Under the pieces are notes generated by a model that searched no databases, was not told the origin of the DNA, and worked only from the letters and a program-made list of their open reading frames with translations. Below, piece by piece: positions 26,995 through 35,587 of a stretch of 64,000 nt of DNA; the stretch's first letter is position 1, and the number at the start of each line of letters is the position of its first letter. Source of the DNA: DATKMK01 sp035541895 (lineage in GTDB: Bacteria; Desulfobacterota; Binatia; HRBIN30; JACQVA1). The position numbers and the translations under genes were made by a program. The stretch is from NCBI GenBank assembly GCA_035541895.1, contig DATKMK010000043.1:1-64000 (forward strand), read 5' to 3'.

Positions 26995-27012
26995 AAGTCC
27001 GGAGGTCAGCCA

Positions 27013-28020
27013 ATGCAACCGCATGTCGAACGGACGCCCGCCGAGCTGCGCGAGCACTTCGCGCGACTCGACGCCCCGAGCCTGTACAACGCCGAGAGCT
27101 GCAGCGAGTTCGCCGCTGTCATTCATCGAATTCGCCAACTCAAGGTCGAACGCAACGCGGTGGTGCTGGCGCACAACTACCAACGTCCTGAGATTTTCGA
27201 GGTCGCCGACTTCATCGGCGACTCGCTCGAACTGGCGCGGCAAGCCACCGGCGTCACCGCCGAGGTCATCGTCTTCTGCGGCGTCCACTTCATGGCCGAG
27301 ACCGCCAAGATCCTCAACCCGCGAAAGACTGTGCTGCTGCCGGATCTGCGCGCCGGCTGTTCACTGGCGGACAGCGTAACGGCGGACGAGTTGGTGGCGC
27401 GGCAAACCGAGCTGCGCAAACTGTACCCCGACTTGATGACCGTGGCCTACGTCAACACGACGGCGGACGTGAAAGCGGTGGTCGACGTCTGTTGCACGTC
27501 GTCGAACGCCGCCAAGATCGTCGACGCCCTGCCGACGCAGCACGTCCTATTCGTGCCCGACGAACACCTCGGCGAGTACGTGCAGCGCGAGACGAACAAG
27601 ATGGTGATTTCGTGGAACGGGAACTGTTACGTCCACCATCAGATCACGCCAGCGAACATTCAGGCGGTGAAGGAATCGTTGCCGAATCTCAAAGTGCTCG
27701 TGCATCCCGAGTGTCGCGCCGACGTCCAAGCGCTCGCCGACGCCGTGCTCAGCACCAGCGGCATGGTGAAGTACGCCAAGGAGAGCGATGCCACCGATTT
27801 TCTCGTCGTCACCGAGTGCGGTCTGTCCGACCGTTTGTTGATCGAGGTGCCGGAGAAGAATTTCTACAAGTCGTGCAAGCTCTGTCAGTTCATGAAAATG
27901 ATCACGATCGAGAGCACGCAACGCGCGCTCGAACGGATGGAGCATGAGATCGTGCTCGACGAGACTGTTCGCGCCGGCGCCGAGCGTTCGCTGCGTCGCA
28001 TGCTGGAAATGAGCGTGTGA
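27013..28020 (+). CDS. nadA: Quinolinate synthase
   Basis: This 335-residue [4Fe-4S] enzyme condenses iminoaspartate with dihydroxyacetone phosphate to quinolinate in de novo NAD synthesis. The cluster ligands are visible as Cys116 (L-R-A-G-C-S-L-A-D), Cys234 (H-P-E-C-R-A-D) and Cys288 or Cys291 (K-S-C-K-L-C). A-H-N-Y-Q and G-V-H-F-M-A-E-T-A are the usual active-site loops. GGAGGT before ATG 27013 fixes the start. Neither nadB nor nadC is in the window. Regulation by the adjacent NrtR-like protein is likely. Confidence 0.97.
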   Translation: MQPHVERTPAELREHFARLDAPSLYNAESCSEFAAVIHRIRQLKVERNAVVLAHNYQRPEIFEVADFIGDSLELARQATGVTAEVIVFCGVHFMAETAKILNPRKTVLLPDLRAGCSLADSVTADELVARQTELRKLYPDLMTVAYVNTTADVKAVVDVCCTSSNAAKIVDALPTQHVLFVPDEHLGEYVQRETNKMVISWNGNCYVHHQITPANIQAVKESLPNLKVLVHPECRADVQALADAVLSTSGMVKYAKESDATDFLVVTECGLSDRLLIEVPEKNFYKSCKLCQFMKMITIESTQRALERMEHEIVLDETVRAGAERSLRRMLEMSV

Positions 28021-28062
28021 TCGATCGGCTCCTACGGTCGCTGCATCGATAGCGATTGGCCG

Positions 28063-28731
28063 ATGAAGCCGTCGCCGCATCAGGACCATCCGTGGGTGGC
28101 CGTCGACGTGGTGATCTTCACCATCGACGAGGGTGTGCTCAAAGCGTTGCTGGTCAACCTCAAGGAGGGGCCGTTCCGCGGGCACTGGGCGTTCCCCGGC
28201 GGCTTGGTCAGCCTCGGTGAGTCGATCGATGCCGCCGCGATTCGCGAGCTCTCCGAGAAGACCGGCTTGCGTCACATCTATCTCGAACAACTCTGCACCT
28301 TCGGCGACCCGCATCGCGATCCGCGCGCCCACGTGGTGTCGGTCGCCTACTTTGCACTGCTGCCGCGCGCCGACCGGCGCCTCGCCGAGCATCCCAAGTA
28401 CGCGCGGCTCGAGTGGCGCGCCGTGACCGCGCTGCCTCCGTTGGCGTACGATCACAACCGCATCGCCGCCTACGCGCTGGACCGGCTCCGCGCCAAGTTG
28501 GCCTACACCAACATCGTCTACAGCCTGTTGCCGGACGAATTCACGCTCGGCGAGCTGCAGGAAATCTACGAAATGATTCTCGGCACCACGCTCGATCGGC
28601 GCAACTTTCGCAAAAAGTTGCTCGCCGCCGGATTGTTGCGCGCGCTGCCACGCGTCCGGCGCGGGCCGCATCGCCCGGCGACGCTCTACGCGTTCGCGCA
28701 GCGGCGGCCGATGAATATTCCAATCCTGTGA
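28063..28731 (+). CDS. nrtR: NrtR-type NAD regulator (Nudix domain plus winged helix)
   Basis: This 222-residue protein has an N-terminal Nudix domain (residues ~10-140) and a C-terminal winged helix (~150-215) with D-R-R-N-F-R-K-K as the recognition helix. NrtR proteins sense ADP-ribose or related nucleotides and repress NAD genes. The Nudix box is degenerate: R-E-L-S-E-K-T-G-L has Lys where the second Glu of the EE pair should be, which should weaken metal binding and hydrolysis and suits a sensor rather than an enzyme. It follows nadA by 42 bases on the same strand, so autoregulation with nadA is plausible. An ADP-ribose pyrophosphatase is the alternative. Confidence 0.85.
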   Translation: MKPSPHQDHPWVAVDVVIFTIDEGVLKALLVNLKEGPFRGHWAFPGGLVSLGESIDAAAIRELSEKTGLRHIYLEQLCTFGDPHRDPRAHVVSVAYFALLPRADRRLAEHPKYARLEWRAVTALPPLAYDHNRIAAYALDRLRAKLAYTNIVYSLLPDEFTLGELQEIYEMILGTTLDRRNFRKKLLAAGLLRALPRVRRGPHRPATLYAFAQRRPMNIPIL

Positions 28732-28777
28732 AACCACCTTGACTTCGGGTGGTAAATCCGGTGGCGTCGCTGCGCAG

Positions 28778-30166
28778 ATGGACGCAGAGGCTTCATCACT
28801 GACGCTCGGCGCGGGGGCAGCCACGGCGTTGCCGGTTTCGTCGAGTGAGCTGCGCTGGACGATCTGGTCGTTGGCGTGGCCGGTGATCGTCACGTTCTTG
28901 TCCCAATCCACGGTGGGCCTGGTCGACGTCTTGATGGTCGGCCGACTCGGCGCGGCCGCGGTTGCCGCCGTCGGTGTCGGCGCCCAAGTCTTGTCGGCGG
29001 TGAGCGTGGTGATGACCGCCGTGGGCACCGGCACGCTGGCGCTGGTGGCGCGGCACGTCGGCGCCGGCGAGCCACGTGAGGCGCAGCGCGTGCTCGCGCA
29101 ATCGGTCGTCGCGGCCGCGATCGGCTCGTTGATGATCATCACTCCGGTGATGATCTGGGCCGGTCCGTTTGTGCGCGTGTTCGGCGTCGAGCCGCACGTC
29201 GTCGACTTGGCCGGGGCGTTTGTCCGCCTGGTGATGCTGTCGATCCCGGGATCGGCCGTGCTGTTCGTGATCGCCTCTGCACTCCGCGGCGCCGGCGACA
29301 CGCGCACGCCGCTGGCGATCGGCGTACTGGTCAACGCCCTGAACATCGCGGCGAACTATGTGTTGATCTTCGGCAAGCTCGGACTTCCGGCGCTGGGCGT
29401 GCGCGGGTCCGCACTCGCCACCGCGGTCGCGTTCACCTTCGGCGCGATCCTCGGGTTGGTGTGGCTCGCACGCGGCGGGTTGGTGCTGGGGCTCGCGCTG
29501 TCGCAATTGCGGCCGCACGCGCACACGATCCGGCGCGTGTTGCGCATCGGCTATCCGGCGGCGATCGAGCAGGCATTCATGCAGGCCGGCTTCTTCGTCT
29601 ACGTCATCTTCGCCGCCCGCTACGGGACCTCGGCGGTCGCGGCCTACTTCATCGGCGTGCGCATCTTGGCCATGTCGTTTCTGCCCGGGTTCGGTTTCGC
29701 CGCCGCGGCAGCCGCGCTGGTCGGGCAAAATCTGGGCGCGCGCAATCCGCAACGCGCCGAGCAATCCGGCTGGATGGCGAACAGTTTGTCGGTGTACTTC
29801 ATGTCGGCGTGCGGCCTGGCCATCATTGTCGCCGCGCGACCGATCGCCGCCATCTTCGTCGACAACGCAGAAGTCATCGCCGACACGGTGTCGTTCATTT
29901 ACCTGCTCGGTCTGGCCCAACCGCTGATGGCGGTAGACTTCACCATCGGCGGCGCGTTGCGTGGCGCCGGCGATACGCGCTTTCCGCTGCTGACCGTGTT
30001 GGTCGCGTTCTACGGCTGCCGATTGGGTTGGGCTTACGTCGCGGCGTCGCTGCTGCATCTCAGCCTGGTGTGGCTGTGGGCCGCACTGATCGGCGACTAC
30101 ATCGCGCGCGCGGCGTTGAAGTCATGGCGCTTCCACGGCGGGCGCTGGAAGACGCTTCGAGTATAG
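28778..30166 (+). CDS. MATE family efflux transporter
   Basis: This 462-residue polytopic protein has about 12 transmembrane helices arranged in two homologous halves. The first half has P-V-I-V-T-F-L-S-Q-S and D-V-L-M-V-G-R-L-G; both halves have the R-G-A-G-D-T-R motif (near 186 and again near 395) typical of DinF/NorM-type transporters. Such pumps export drugs or metabolites using Na+ or H+. ATG 28778 begins a hydrophilic N terminus; a TTG at 28739 is an unlikely alternative. It is convergent with the HupE/UreJ gene. Confidence 0.9.
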   Translation: MDAEASSLTLGAGAATALPVSSSELRWTIWSLAWPVIVTFLSQSTVGLVDVLMVGRLGAAAVAAVGVGAQVLSAVSVVMTAVGTGTLALVARHVGAGEPREAQRVLAQSVVAAAIGSLMIITPVMIWAGPFVRVFGVEPHVVDLAGAFVRLVMLSIPGSAVLFVIASALRGAGDTRTPLAIGVLVNALNIAANYVLIFGKLGLPALGVRGSALATAVAFTFGAILGLVWLARGGLVLGLALSQLRPHAHTIRRVLRIGYPAAIEQAFMQAGFFVYVIFAARYGTSAVAAYFIGVRILAMSFLPGFGFAAAAAALVGQNLGARNPQRAEQSGWMANSLSVYFMSACGLAIIVAARPIAAIFVDNAEVIADTVSFIYLLGLAQPLMAVDFTIGGALRGAGDTRFPLLTVLVAFYGCRLGWAYVAASLLHLSLVWLWAALIGDYIARAALKSWRFHGGRWKTLRV

Positions 30167-30183
30167 CGCCTACCCGAAGGCGC
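30166..30183. terminator. Short hairpin between convergent MATE and HupE/UreJ genes
   Basis: GCGCC-TACCCGAA-GGCGC spans the 3-base gap between the two stop codons, beginning at the last base of the MATE stop. There is no T-run. Possibly a shared weak terminator. Confidence 0.25.
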
Positions 30184-31375
30184 GCCCGACGAACCACAAC
30201 ACGCCGAGCGCCAGCACCGCAGCCGAGCCGCAGTTGAGCACCGCGAACCGCCACGACTCACCGCGCGTGATCAGATAACGCAACATCGGCCACACGCACA
30301 CGACGGCGCCGAGTTGGCCGATTTCAACGCCGGCATTGAATCCAAACAGCGCCGCGATCAATCGTTCGGTCGGCAGACCGGCTTCGACCAGCACGGAGGC
30401 GAAACCGAATCCGTGCACCAAGCCGAAGATGAACGCGATCGCCCAACGCAGCGCGCCAACCTGGGCAACTCGTGCGAGCAAGCCGAAGTAGCACACGACG
30501 AAGAGCGCCAGCCCGGCGAGCGTGAGCGCCGGAACGCGGCCGTGCCCGCGACTCGCCGCAACGGCCAGCACACTCAGAACGGCGGCGATCACCACCGGCA
30601 ATGTGGCTCGGCGCGCGCCGCTGAGCCACACGTTTTCCACCGCCACCAGTGCGATCGACAACCCGATCAGTGCCTCGACCGGCGCCGCGTCCGGCCGCAC
30701 ATAGCCCAAGACCGTCAACCCCAAGGTGATGCTGTGCGCCAGCGTGAAGCCGGTGATGACCTTGACGACGTCGCCGATCGATCCACCGATGAGTAGCAAC
30801 GCCAGCAGAAATGCCAAATGGTCGTAGCCGGTGACAATGTGATCGACGCCGAGTTGCAGATAGCCGAGCAGCGACGTGCCGTGCGATTCCGGCGGCGAGG
30901 CGAGTGACGGATCCGCGAGCACCCAACTCGGCTCGCGCTCCGAGAGCACGCGTTCGAGTGGGGGCCCGCCATCGACCGTCACGCGCGCGAAATGCAAATG
31001 GGCGGGCGCGACCTCGAGCAGCACGTCGCTGCGCAGGCATATGGCGCCCTGCGGCGGGCAGGCCACCCCCCACTCGACGACGACGCGCCCGGCGGGCGCA
31101 TCGAGCAGATGCGGGCGATCGTCGATTGCACACACGGTCTCGCCAGCGATGAGTTGGAGATGTTCCGCGAGGTACTCGGGTAACCGCGGACCGAGTGACT
31201 CATCGGCAGCCCAGGGTAGACGAGTCACGTCCAGTTGCGACAATCGCGCGACGACGTGCGCGTGCCGCCCGTGAAGCTCCCACGTCGAGTACGACGTGGT
31301 GCGATCGTGCGCCGCCGCACGACTGCACAGACCGAACGCGGCAGCGACGGCCAGCAGAACGGACGATGGCTTCAT
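30170..31375 (-). CDS. HupE/UreJ_2 family membrane protein
   Basis: This 401-residue protein has a signal peptide (cleavage near A-A-A-H-D), a periplasmic domain of ~170 residues, and then about seven transmembrane helices. Characteristic membrane motifs are G-V-D-H-I-V-T-G-Y-D-H-L-A-F, F-T-L-A-H-S-I-T-L and F-G-L-V-H-G-F-G-F-A, with conserved His and Asp that could bind Ni or Co, as in HupE/UreJ nickel carriers. Its ATG overlaps the stop of the PpiC-type gene (ATGA), so it is the last gene of a coupled operon DUF3604-PpiC-HupE. The transported metal, if any, is not shown by the sequence. Confidence 0.85.
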   Translation of the reverse strand: MKPSSVLLAVAAAFGLCSRAAAHDRTTSYSTWELHGRHAHVVARLSQLDVTRLPWAADESLGPRLPEYLAEHLQLIAGETVCAIDDRPHLLDAPAGRVVVEWGVACPPQGAICLRSDVLLEVAPAHLHFARVTVDGGPPLERVLSEREPSWVLADPSLASPPESHGTSLLGYLQLGVDHIVTGYDHLAFLLALLLIGGSIGDVVKVITGFTLAHSITLGLTVLGYVRPDAAPVEALIGLSIALVAVENVWLSGARRATLPVVIAAVLSVLAVAASRGHGRVPALTLAGLALFVVCYFGLLARVAQVGALRWAIAFIFGLVHGFGFASVLVEAGLPTERLIAALFGFNAGVEIGQLGAVVCVWPMLRYLITRGESWRFAVLNCGSAAVLALGVLWFVGRAFG

Positions 31376-32274
31376 GGCGGCGTATCGGCGATCGTGACGT
31401 TGGCGCGCGCGCGCAACTCGTCGAGGTAGGTGCGGAGCGCCTGGTCGCTGGCGCGGCGACGAAACTCCGCTTCGACCTGGGGCTTGATGTCCGCGAGCGG
31501 TGGCCCGCGATCGGGTACGCGTTCGACGACTTGCAGGACATGATAGCCGGTGCTCGAACGCACCGGATCGCTCACCTCACCGACCTCGAGTTCCGTGGCG
31601 ACGCGGGCCGCCGTCGGACCCAGATAGTCAATCAACTTTGCAAGCGGCAGCGACGCGTCCGGCAACGGGGCCGGCTCGGTATCACCGAGCGCTGCCCGTA
31701 CCGCCGCGAAGTCGTCGCCGCGGCGCACCCGTTGCGCGGCTTGCTGTGCGCGATCGAGCGCCCCCGGCGCGTCGGCGTTCGCACGCACCTGACAAACGAT
31801 CTGCCGCATGCGCAGTCGACCGGGACCGGCGAAAAAGGCGCGATTCTGTTCGTAGAACGACTCGAGTTCGGCTTCGCTCGGTTGGCCCTCGCCGGTTGCG
31901 GCAACCACGGCATCGATCACCGCCGCCGTCAGGTCCTTGCGAATCTTGCCGTCGGTCCGCGCCAACCCGAGTTCGAGTCCGCGCTGCACCAGCAGCTCTT
32001 CGTCGATCAATCGGTCGAGCACGTGTTTGCGCTGGGCCTCGTCAATCGGATTGCGCGTGTCCTGAGCGAGCCCGGCGAGCACGCGTCGATAGTCATCGAG
32101 GCGAATGAGTTCGCCGTTGACCCGCGCGACCGCGTTTCCGGGCAGCGTTCCACTCACACCCCGACCCGAGCGCACCAACCCGAGCGCCGCCAACGCGACG
32201 CCGAGCGCCGCACCCGCGGCGAGGAGCAGCGTGCCGGCGCGCTGGCGCGGAGCGTCCACGGAGAAGCGATTCAC
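31372..32274 (-). CDS. Membrane-anchored PpiC/SurA-type peptidyl-prolyl isomerase
   Basis: This 300-residue protein has one N-terminal transmembrane segment (L-L-L-A-A-G-A-A-L-G-V-A-L), a SurA/PrsA-like chaperone region (residues ~50-150, V-N-G-E-L-I-R-L-D-D-Y), and a parvulin rotamase domain (~150-265: R-Q-I-V, G-D-D-F-A-A-V, G-E-V-S-D-P-V-R-S-S-T-G-Y-H-V-L-Q-V). It should face the periplasm and help fold exported proteins. The GTG start overlaps the DUF3604 stop (GTGA) and its own stop overlaps the HupE/UreJ ATG, so translation of all three is coupled. Its clients may be the two neighbouring proteins. Confidence 0.85.
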   Translation of the reverse strand: MNRFSVDAPRQRAGTLLLAAGAALGVALAALGLVRSGRGVSGTLPGNAVARVNGELIRLDDYRRVLAGLAQDTRNPIDEAQRKHVLDRLIDEELLVQRGLELGLARTDGKIRKDLTAAVIDAVVAATGEGQPSEAELESFYEQNRAFFAGPGRLRMRQIVCQVRANADAPGALDRAQQAAQRVRRGDDFAAVRAALGDTEPAPLPDASLPLAKLIDYLGPTAARVATELEVGEVSDPVRSSTGYHVLQVVERVPDRGPPLADIKPQVEAEFRRRASDQALRTYLDELRARANVTIADTPP

Positions 32275-34511
32275 GCGCCGTGATTGACGTAGATCGGCGA
32301 CGACCACGCGCGCTCTTCGGCGGGCGCGAGGCAGTCTTCGTCGAACGGGACCCGATAGTCGCCGTAGCACGGATGCACTGCGACGCAATTTCCGGCCGCG
32401 TCGTACGTGCACCGCAAGCCGCCGGCGTTGACCGCCGCCGTCGGTTCCTGCACCGCGCGGGCGTAGTAGACGACATCGCGATTCCCGGCAACAAAGTCGG
32501 GGTCGTCGAACTCGACGGCACAACCGGCGGGGTCCCCGGTGCAGTCGAACCGCCGCCATGGATCTTCGATCAGTTGCCGCACCGGCTCACCCGGCCGCTG
32601 CTGCGGGCGGATGCGCACGATCTCGATGCGCGTGATCTTGAGGCGCTCATCGCTGGGGTTGTAGCACTCGCCGCGACACAGGCGCGTCAACCGATCGGGC
32701 GGCAACGCGTTGAGCGACGACGCCGGACACCCCGGCAATTGCTTGAACGAACCCACCGCGCGCACCCGAAAGTGCGGTGCCTCGTTGAGCTGGGTCTCGG
32801 AGCCCATCGACAATGCACCCGACGGGCCGTTGAGCAAATCGAACCACAGCAGAATGCGCGGGCCGCTGGTGCCGTACACCTCGCGGCGCTTGAGCGCGCT
32901 CCAGATGGCGTCGCGGTCGCGGCCCTCCGAGTGCACCGCCACCAAGCCGCCGGTGAGGAAAAACGACGCCTGCCGTTCGGTCTCGACGAGTTGGAACCCC
33001 TGCAGCGTGGTGGTGTTGCGATTGAACGGAACCGACTCCGGTGCCGGCGGCGTGTCGGCTCCCAGCACCCGCCTCCGCCAGGTGGCGTCGCGCGCGCCGG
33101 TGGTCTCGGTCATCATTCGTCGTCCGTACTCTTTGTAGCCGGTGCCGGGGCGCGCGCTGTGATTGTCGCTCGAGCTGATGAAGCCGAAACGGAACCGCAG
33201 CGGATGCGCGGGATCGTCGAAATTGGAAATCGCCAACGCATACTGTCCGGTGTTGCCGGGTCGGAAGTTGAACGATGGGAGGAAACAGTCGCGGCATTGG
33301 CCGCAGTCCTTCCAGTCCTCGATGGTCGCGCCCGGCACGGTGAGGTGGCCGGCGACGCCGGCGGCCAGGTAGTTCGCGCGCGCCTCGCGCACGCGCCGCT
33401 CGCACTCGTCCCGCGGCGCATTACCGCAGCGCTGGCGAATGATCTCGCCCGCCCGCCAGCAGCAGGGCTCGTAGTCCTTCGTCGGTTCGGGACAGATCGC
33501 GTTGCCCTGCGCATCCCAATCGATCGCCTTCCAGTCGCGATACTGCTCCGAATTGCCGTGACCCGAGTAGATCTCGAAGAGCGTCTGGCGTTCCGGATCG
33601 TGTTGCGTCTTGTTCAGTTGCTTGTCGAATGTCGTGCCGGGCGGCGTGTAGAAGCCCCAGGTCGTGCCGTGCGGAATGACAATGCTGTCGAATCCCCACT
33701 GGGACAGCTTCTCGTACAACTCGCGCGGCGTTTCCGCGCCCTCGGTGCAGTCGGTGGGGAGCTGACGGGTGTCGACACCGGCCGGGCACACCGCCGTCTC
33801 GCGCACCTCCCGCTGGAACTCGCCGAAGTCGAGGTACCGCTGGCGGTTGGAATAGTCGAGCAGGGGAAATTGGATCCGTTGCCACAGCGGCGCGCGCTGG
33901 CGGAGGGTGGTGAAGGAGAGCGGGCTCGCTGCCGCGATCGGCCGGCGCGGGACTCGATCTTCCGCGGTGTCGCGGAAGATCACATTCTTGTGCCCGTAGT
34001 GGTCGGCCGGCGTCTGTCCGACTTGCGTCCACTCCCATCCCAAGAACGCGACGATGTCGGGATTCTTCGGATCGCCCGCCACCGCGTTGCACTGGCGGAT
34101 GGTTTCCTTGGTCTCGGCCCAATGCTGCGGCGTGATCGCCTCGGCGTGGTCGTTGATGCTCCAGAAGTCGAGGTCGGAACAGAAGCGAGCGAAGTCGCAG
34201 GCGTCGGCGGGCGGATGCGCCCCTTCGCCTTGCAGCATCGGCAGGCTGCGCGTGAAGGCGTCGGCGGAATAGGTGGTGTGCACGTGCAGATCGCCGAAGA
34301 GTATCTGCTTCGTCTGCCCGGCATCCGGCGCCAGGCGCTTGATTGCCACCGCCTCGCGCTCGGCGCGTGCGGCCACGACGGGTGCTGGGAGCCGCGAGCG
34401 CGACACCTCGCCCGGCCCCTCGTGGCGTCCGCCGCGCAGCAGCCACATGATGCCAAGCGGAATCGCGACGATGATGAGTACAATGGCCAGCAACACGCGA
34501 CGAATCGTCAT
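32271..34511 (-). CDS. DUF3604 protein with PHP-like metal-binding motifs
   Basis: This 746-residue protein is anchored or exported by an N-terminal hydrophobic helix (residues 5-26). The DUF3604 body opens with F-G-D-L-H-V-H-T-T-Y-S (His76, His78), followed by S-I-N-D-H-A-E (Asp121, His122) and F-L-G-W-E-W-T. This is the pattern of PHP-superfamily metal-dependent phosphoesterases. The family's reaction is not known to me. GAGGAG lies 4 bases before ATG 34511, which is preferred over the non-hydrophobic extension upstream. It heads the three-gene coupled operon. Confidence 0.85.
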   Translation of the reverse strand: MTIRRVLLAIVLIIVAIPLGIMWLLRGGRHEGPGEVSRSRLPAPVVAARAEREAVAIKRLAPDAGQTKQILFGDLHVHTTYSADAFTRSLPMLQGEGAHPPADACDFARFCSDLDFWSINDHAEAITPQHWAETKETIRQCNAVAGDPKNPDIVAFLGWEWTQVGQTPADHYGHKNVIFRDTAEDRVPRRPIAAASPLSFTTLRQRAPLWQRIQFPLLDYSNRQRYLDFGEFQREVRETAVCPAGVDTRQLPTDCTEGAETPRELYEKLSQWGFDSIVIPHGTTWGFYTPPGTTFDKQLNKTQHDPERQTLFEIYSGHGNSEQYRDWKAIDWDAQGNAICPEPTKDYEPCCWRAGEIIRQRCGNAPRDECERRVREARANYLAAGVAGHLTVPGATIEDWKDCGQCRDCFLPSFNFRPGNTGQYALAISNFDDPAHPLRFRFGFISSSDNHSARPGTGYKEYGRRMMTETTGARDATWRRRVLGADTPPAPESVPFNRNTTTLQGFQLVETERQASFFLTGGLVAVHSEGRDRDAIWSALKRREVYGTSGPRILLWFDLLNGPSGALSMGSETQLNEAPHFRVRAVGSFKQLPGCPASSLNALPPDRLTRLCRGECYNPSDERLKITRIEIVRIRPQQRPGEPVRQLIEDPWRRFDCTGDPAGCAVEFDDPDFVAGNRDVVYYARAVQEPTAAVNAGGLRCTYDAAGNCVAVHPCYGDYRVPFDEDCLAPAEERAWSSPIYVNHGA

Positions 34512-34610
34512 GCGGGTCTCCTCGTACGGCCGATTGGAATGTTGCGCGCCCAGCCTTACTCGTTTTTGCACTCACAATGCAAGAATAAACGGGATGGGGA
34601 GCGCCCCGGC

Positions 34611-35522
34611 TCAGGGAAACGCGTCGTTCAGCACACGGGCCAAGCGCACGCCGGCCTTGGCGAGTTGTGCGTTGAGCACCTCGATGTTGGCGTCGAAGTA
34701 CTCCCGGCCAAGATCGCCGCCGCTGAGCGGAACGCCGGCGTACGCGTGCGTGCGCGCCACCGCATGGGTGTCGTTGGCCCAGTCGATGATCGATCCCGCC
34801 CGCAACCGTGCTTCGTCGTGCGGGCTCAGCCAGCGGTTGAGTCGGGCACCGTAAGCGCGCACCGATCCGGTCGGCTGAGCGCGGAAGATCAGACCCGCGT
34901 CCCACACCGAATGAAGATTCCACGGCTCTCCGGTCGGCGCGGTTCGCTCGCCGAAGAACGTCACCGGCACGTCGTTGCCGCCGCGATCGTGGTTGCGCTC
35001 GGCGCAGTGCAGCGGCTGGTGCAGATCGCCGATGAAATGCACGACGAATTTCAGCGCGGCGGCACGCTCGGCATTCGACGCGTGCGCATCCGTCAGCCGC
35101 CGCAACTCACGTTCGGTTGCCGCGACGACGCAATCGCCGCCCGGCGTCGGCGGACAACCCGATGCCGGCCGGCGACATTCGCGGTCCGGATCGACGGCGG
35201 CATGCTCCACCGGCGTATCGATGAAATGCCACGGGCCGGTGCATGGGCGTTCCGCGGGTCGGCCGTTTGGACCAGGGAGGCGAATCTCATCGGCCCAGGT
35301 CGACACCGCCGCAAGCGACGCCCCACGCGGATCGCCGGCGAGCAGCTTGGTGACCGCCGCGCGTGCGCGCGGCGTCAAGCGAGCCTCCGCAACCGCAGCA
35401 ATGATCTCATGGCCCACACTGCCCCATGCGTGCGCCCGGTTCGGAATCGTCGCGAACCAGAAGATCGCCGACAGCGTGGCGAGCCGACGGGGCCGTATCG
35501 CGTGTTTCCCTGATGCCGGCAT
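34611..35522 (-). CDS. S1/P1-type nuclease
   Basis: This 303-residue secreted nuclease cleaves single-stranded nucleic acids or 3'-nucleotides with three zinc ions. A signal peptide ends R-A-H-A, leaving Trp as the first mature residue (W-G-S-V-G-H). That free N-terminal Trp is a zinc ligand in S1/P1 enzymes, which supports the cleavage site. Further ligands are in T-W-A-D, W-H-F-I-D, H-F-I-G-D-L-H-Q-P-L-H and N-L-H-S-V-W-D. ATG 35522 is preferred; a TTG at 35543 is the alternative. It is divergent from the first LLM gene. Confidence 0.92.
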   Translation of the reverse strand: MPASGKHAIRPRRLATLSAIFWFATIPNRAHAWGSVGHEIIAAVAEARLTPRARAAVTKLLAGDPRGASLAAVSTWADEIRLPGPNGRPAERPCTGPWHFIDTPVEHAAVDPDRECRRPASGCPPTPGGDCVVAATERELRRLTDAHASNAERAAALKFVVHFIGDLHQPLHCAERNHDRGGNDVPVTFFGERTAPTGEPWNLHSVWDAGLIFRAQPTGSVRAYGARLNRWLSPHDEARLRAGSIIDWANDTHAVARTHAYAGVPLSGGDLGREYFDANIEVLNAQLAKAGVRLARVLNDAFP

Positions 35523-35587
35523 GGATAGCTTCAACAGCGTCAACCGGCTAGAGAATGCCCACCGTCATCAGCGAAGGGAAGTGTGCG

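Noticed and set aside
27547..29346. Minus-strand open frame of ~600 codons across nadA, nrtR and the MATE gene
   Set aside because: It spans three well-supported genes on the other strand and shows only low-complexity Thr/Ala and Arg/His runs.
32280..35513. A very long plus-strand open frame (over 1000 codons) opposite the DUF3604 and S1/P1 genes
   Set aside because: Its composition is Arg/His/Ala-rich low-information sequence mirrored from GC-rich codons; the opposite strand encodes recognisable domains across two genes.
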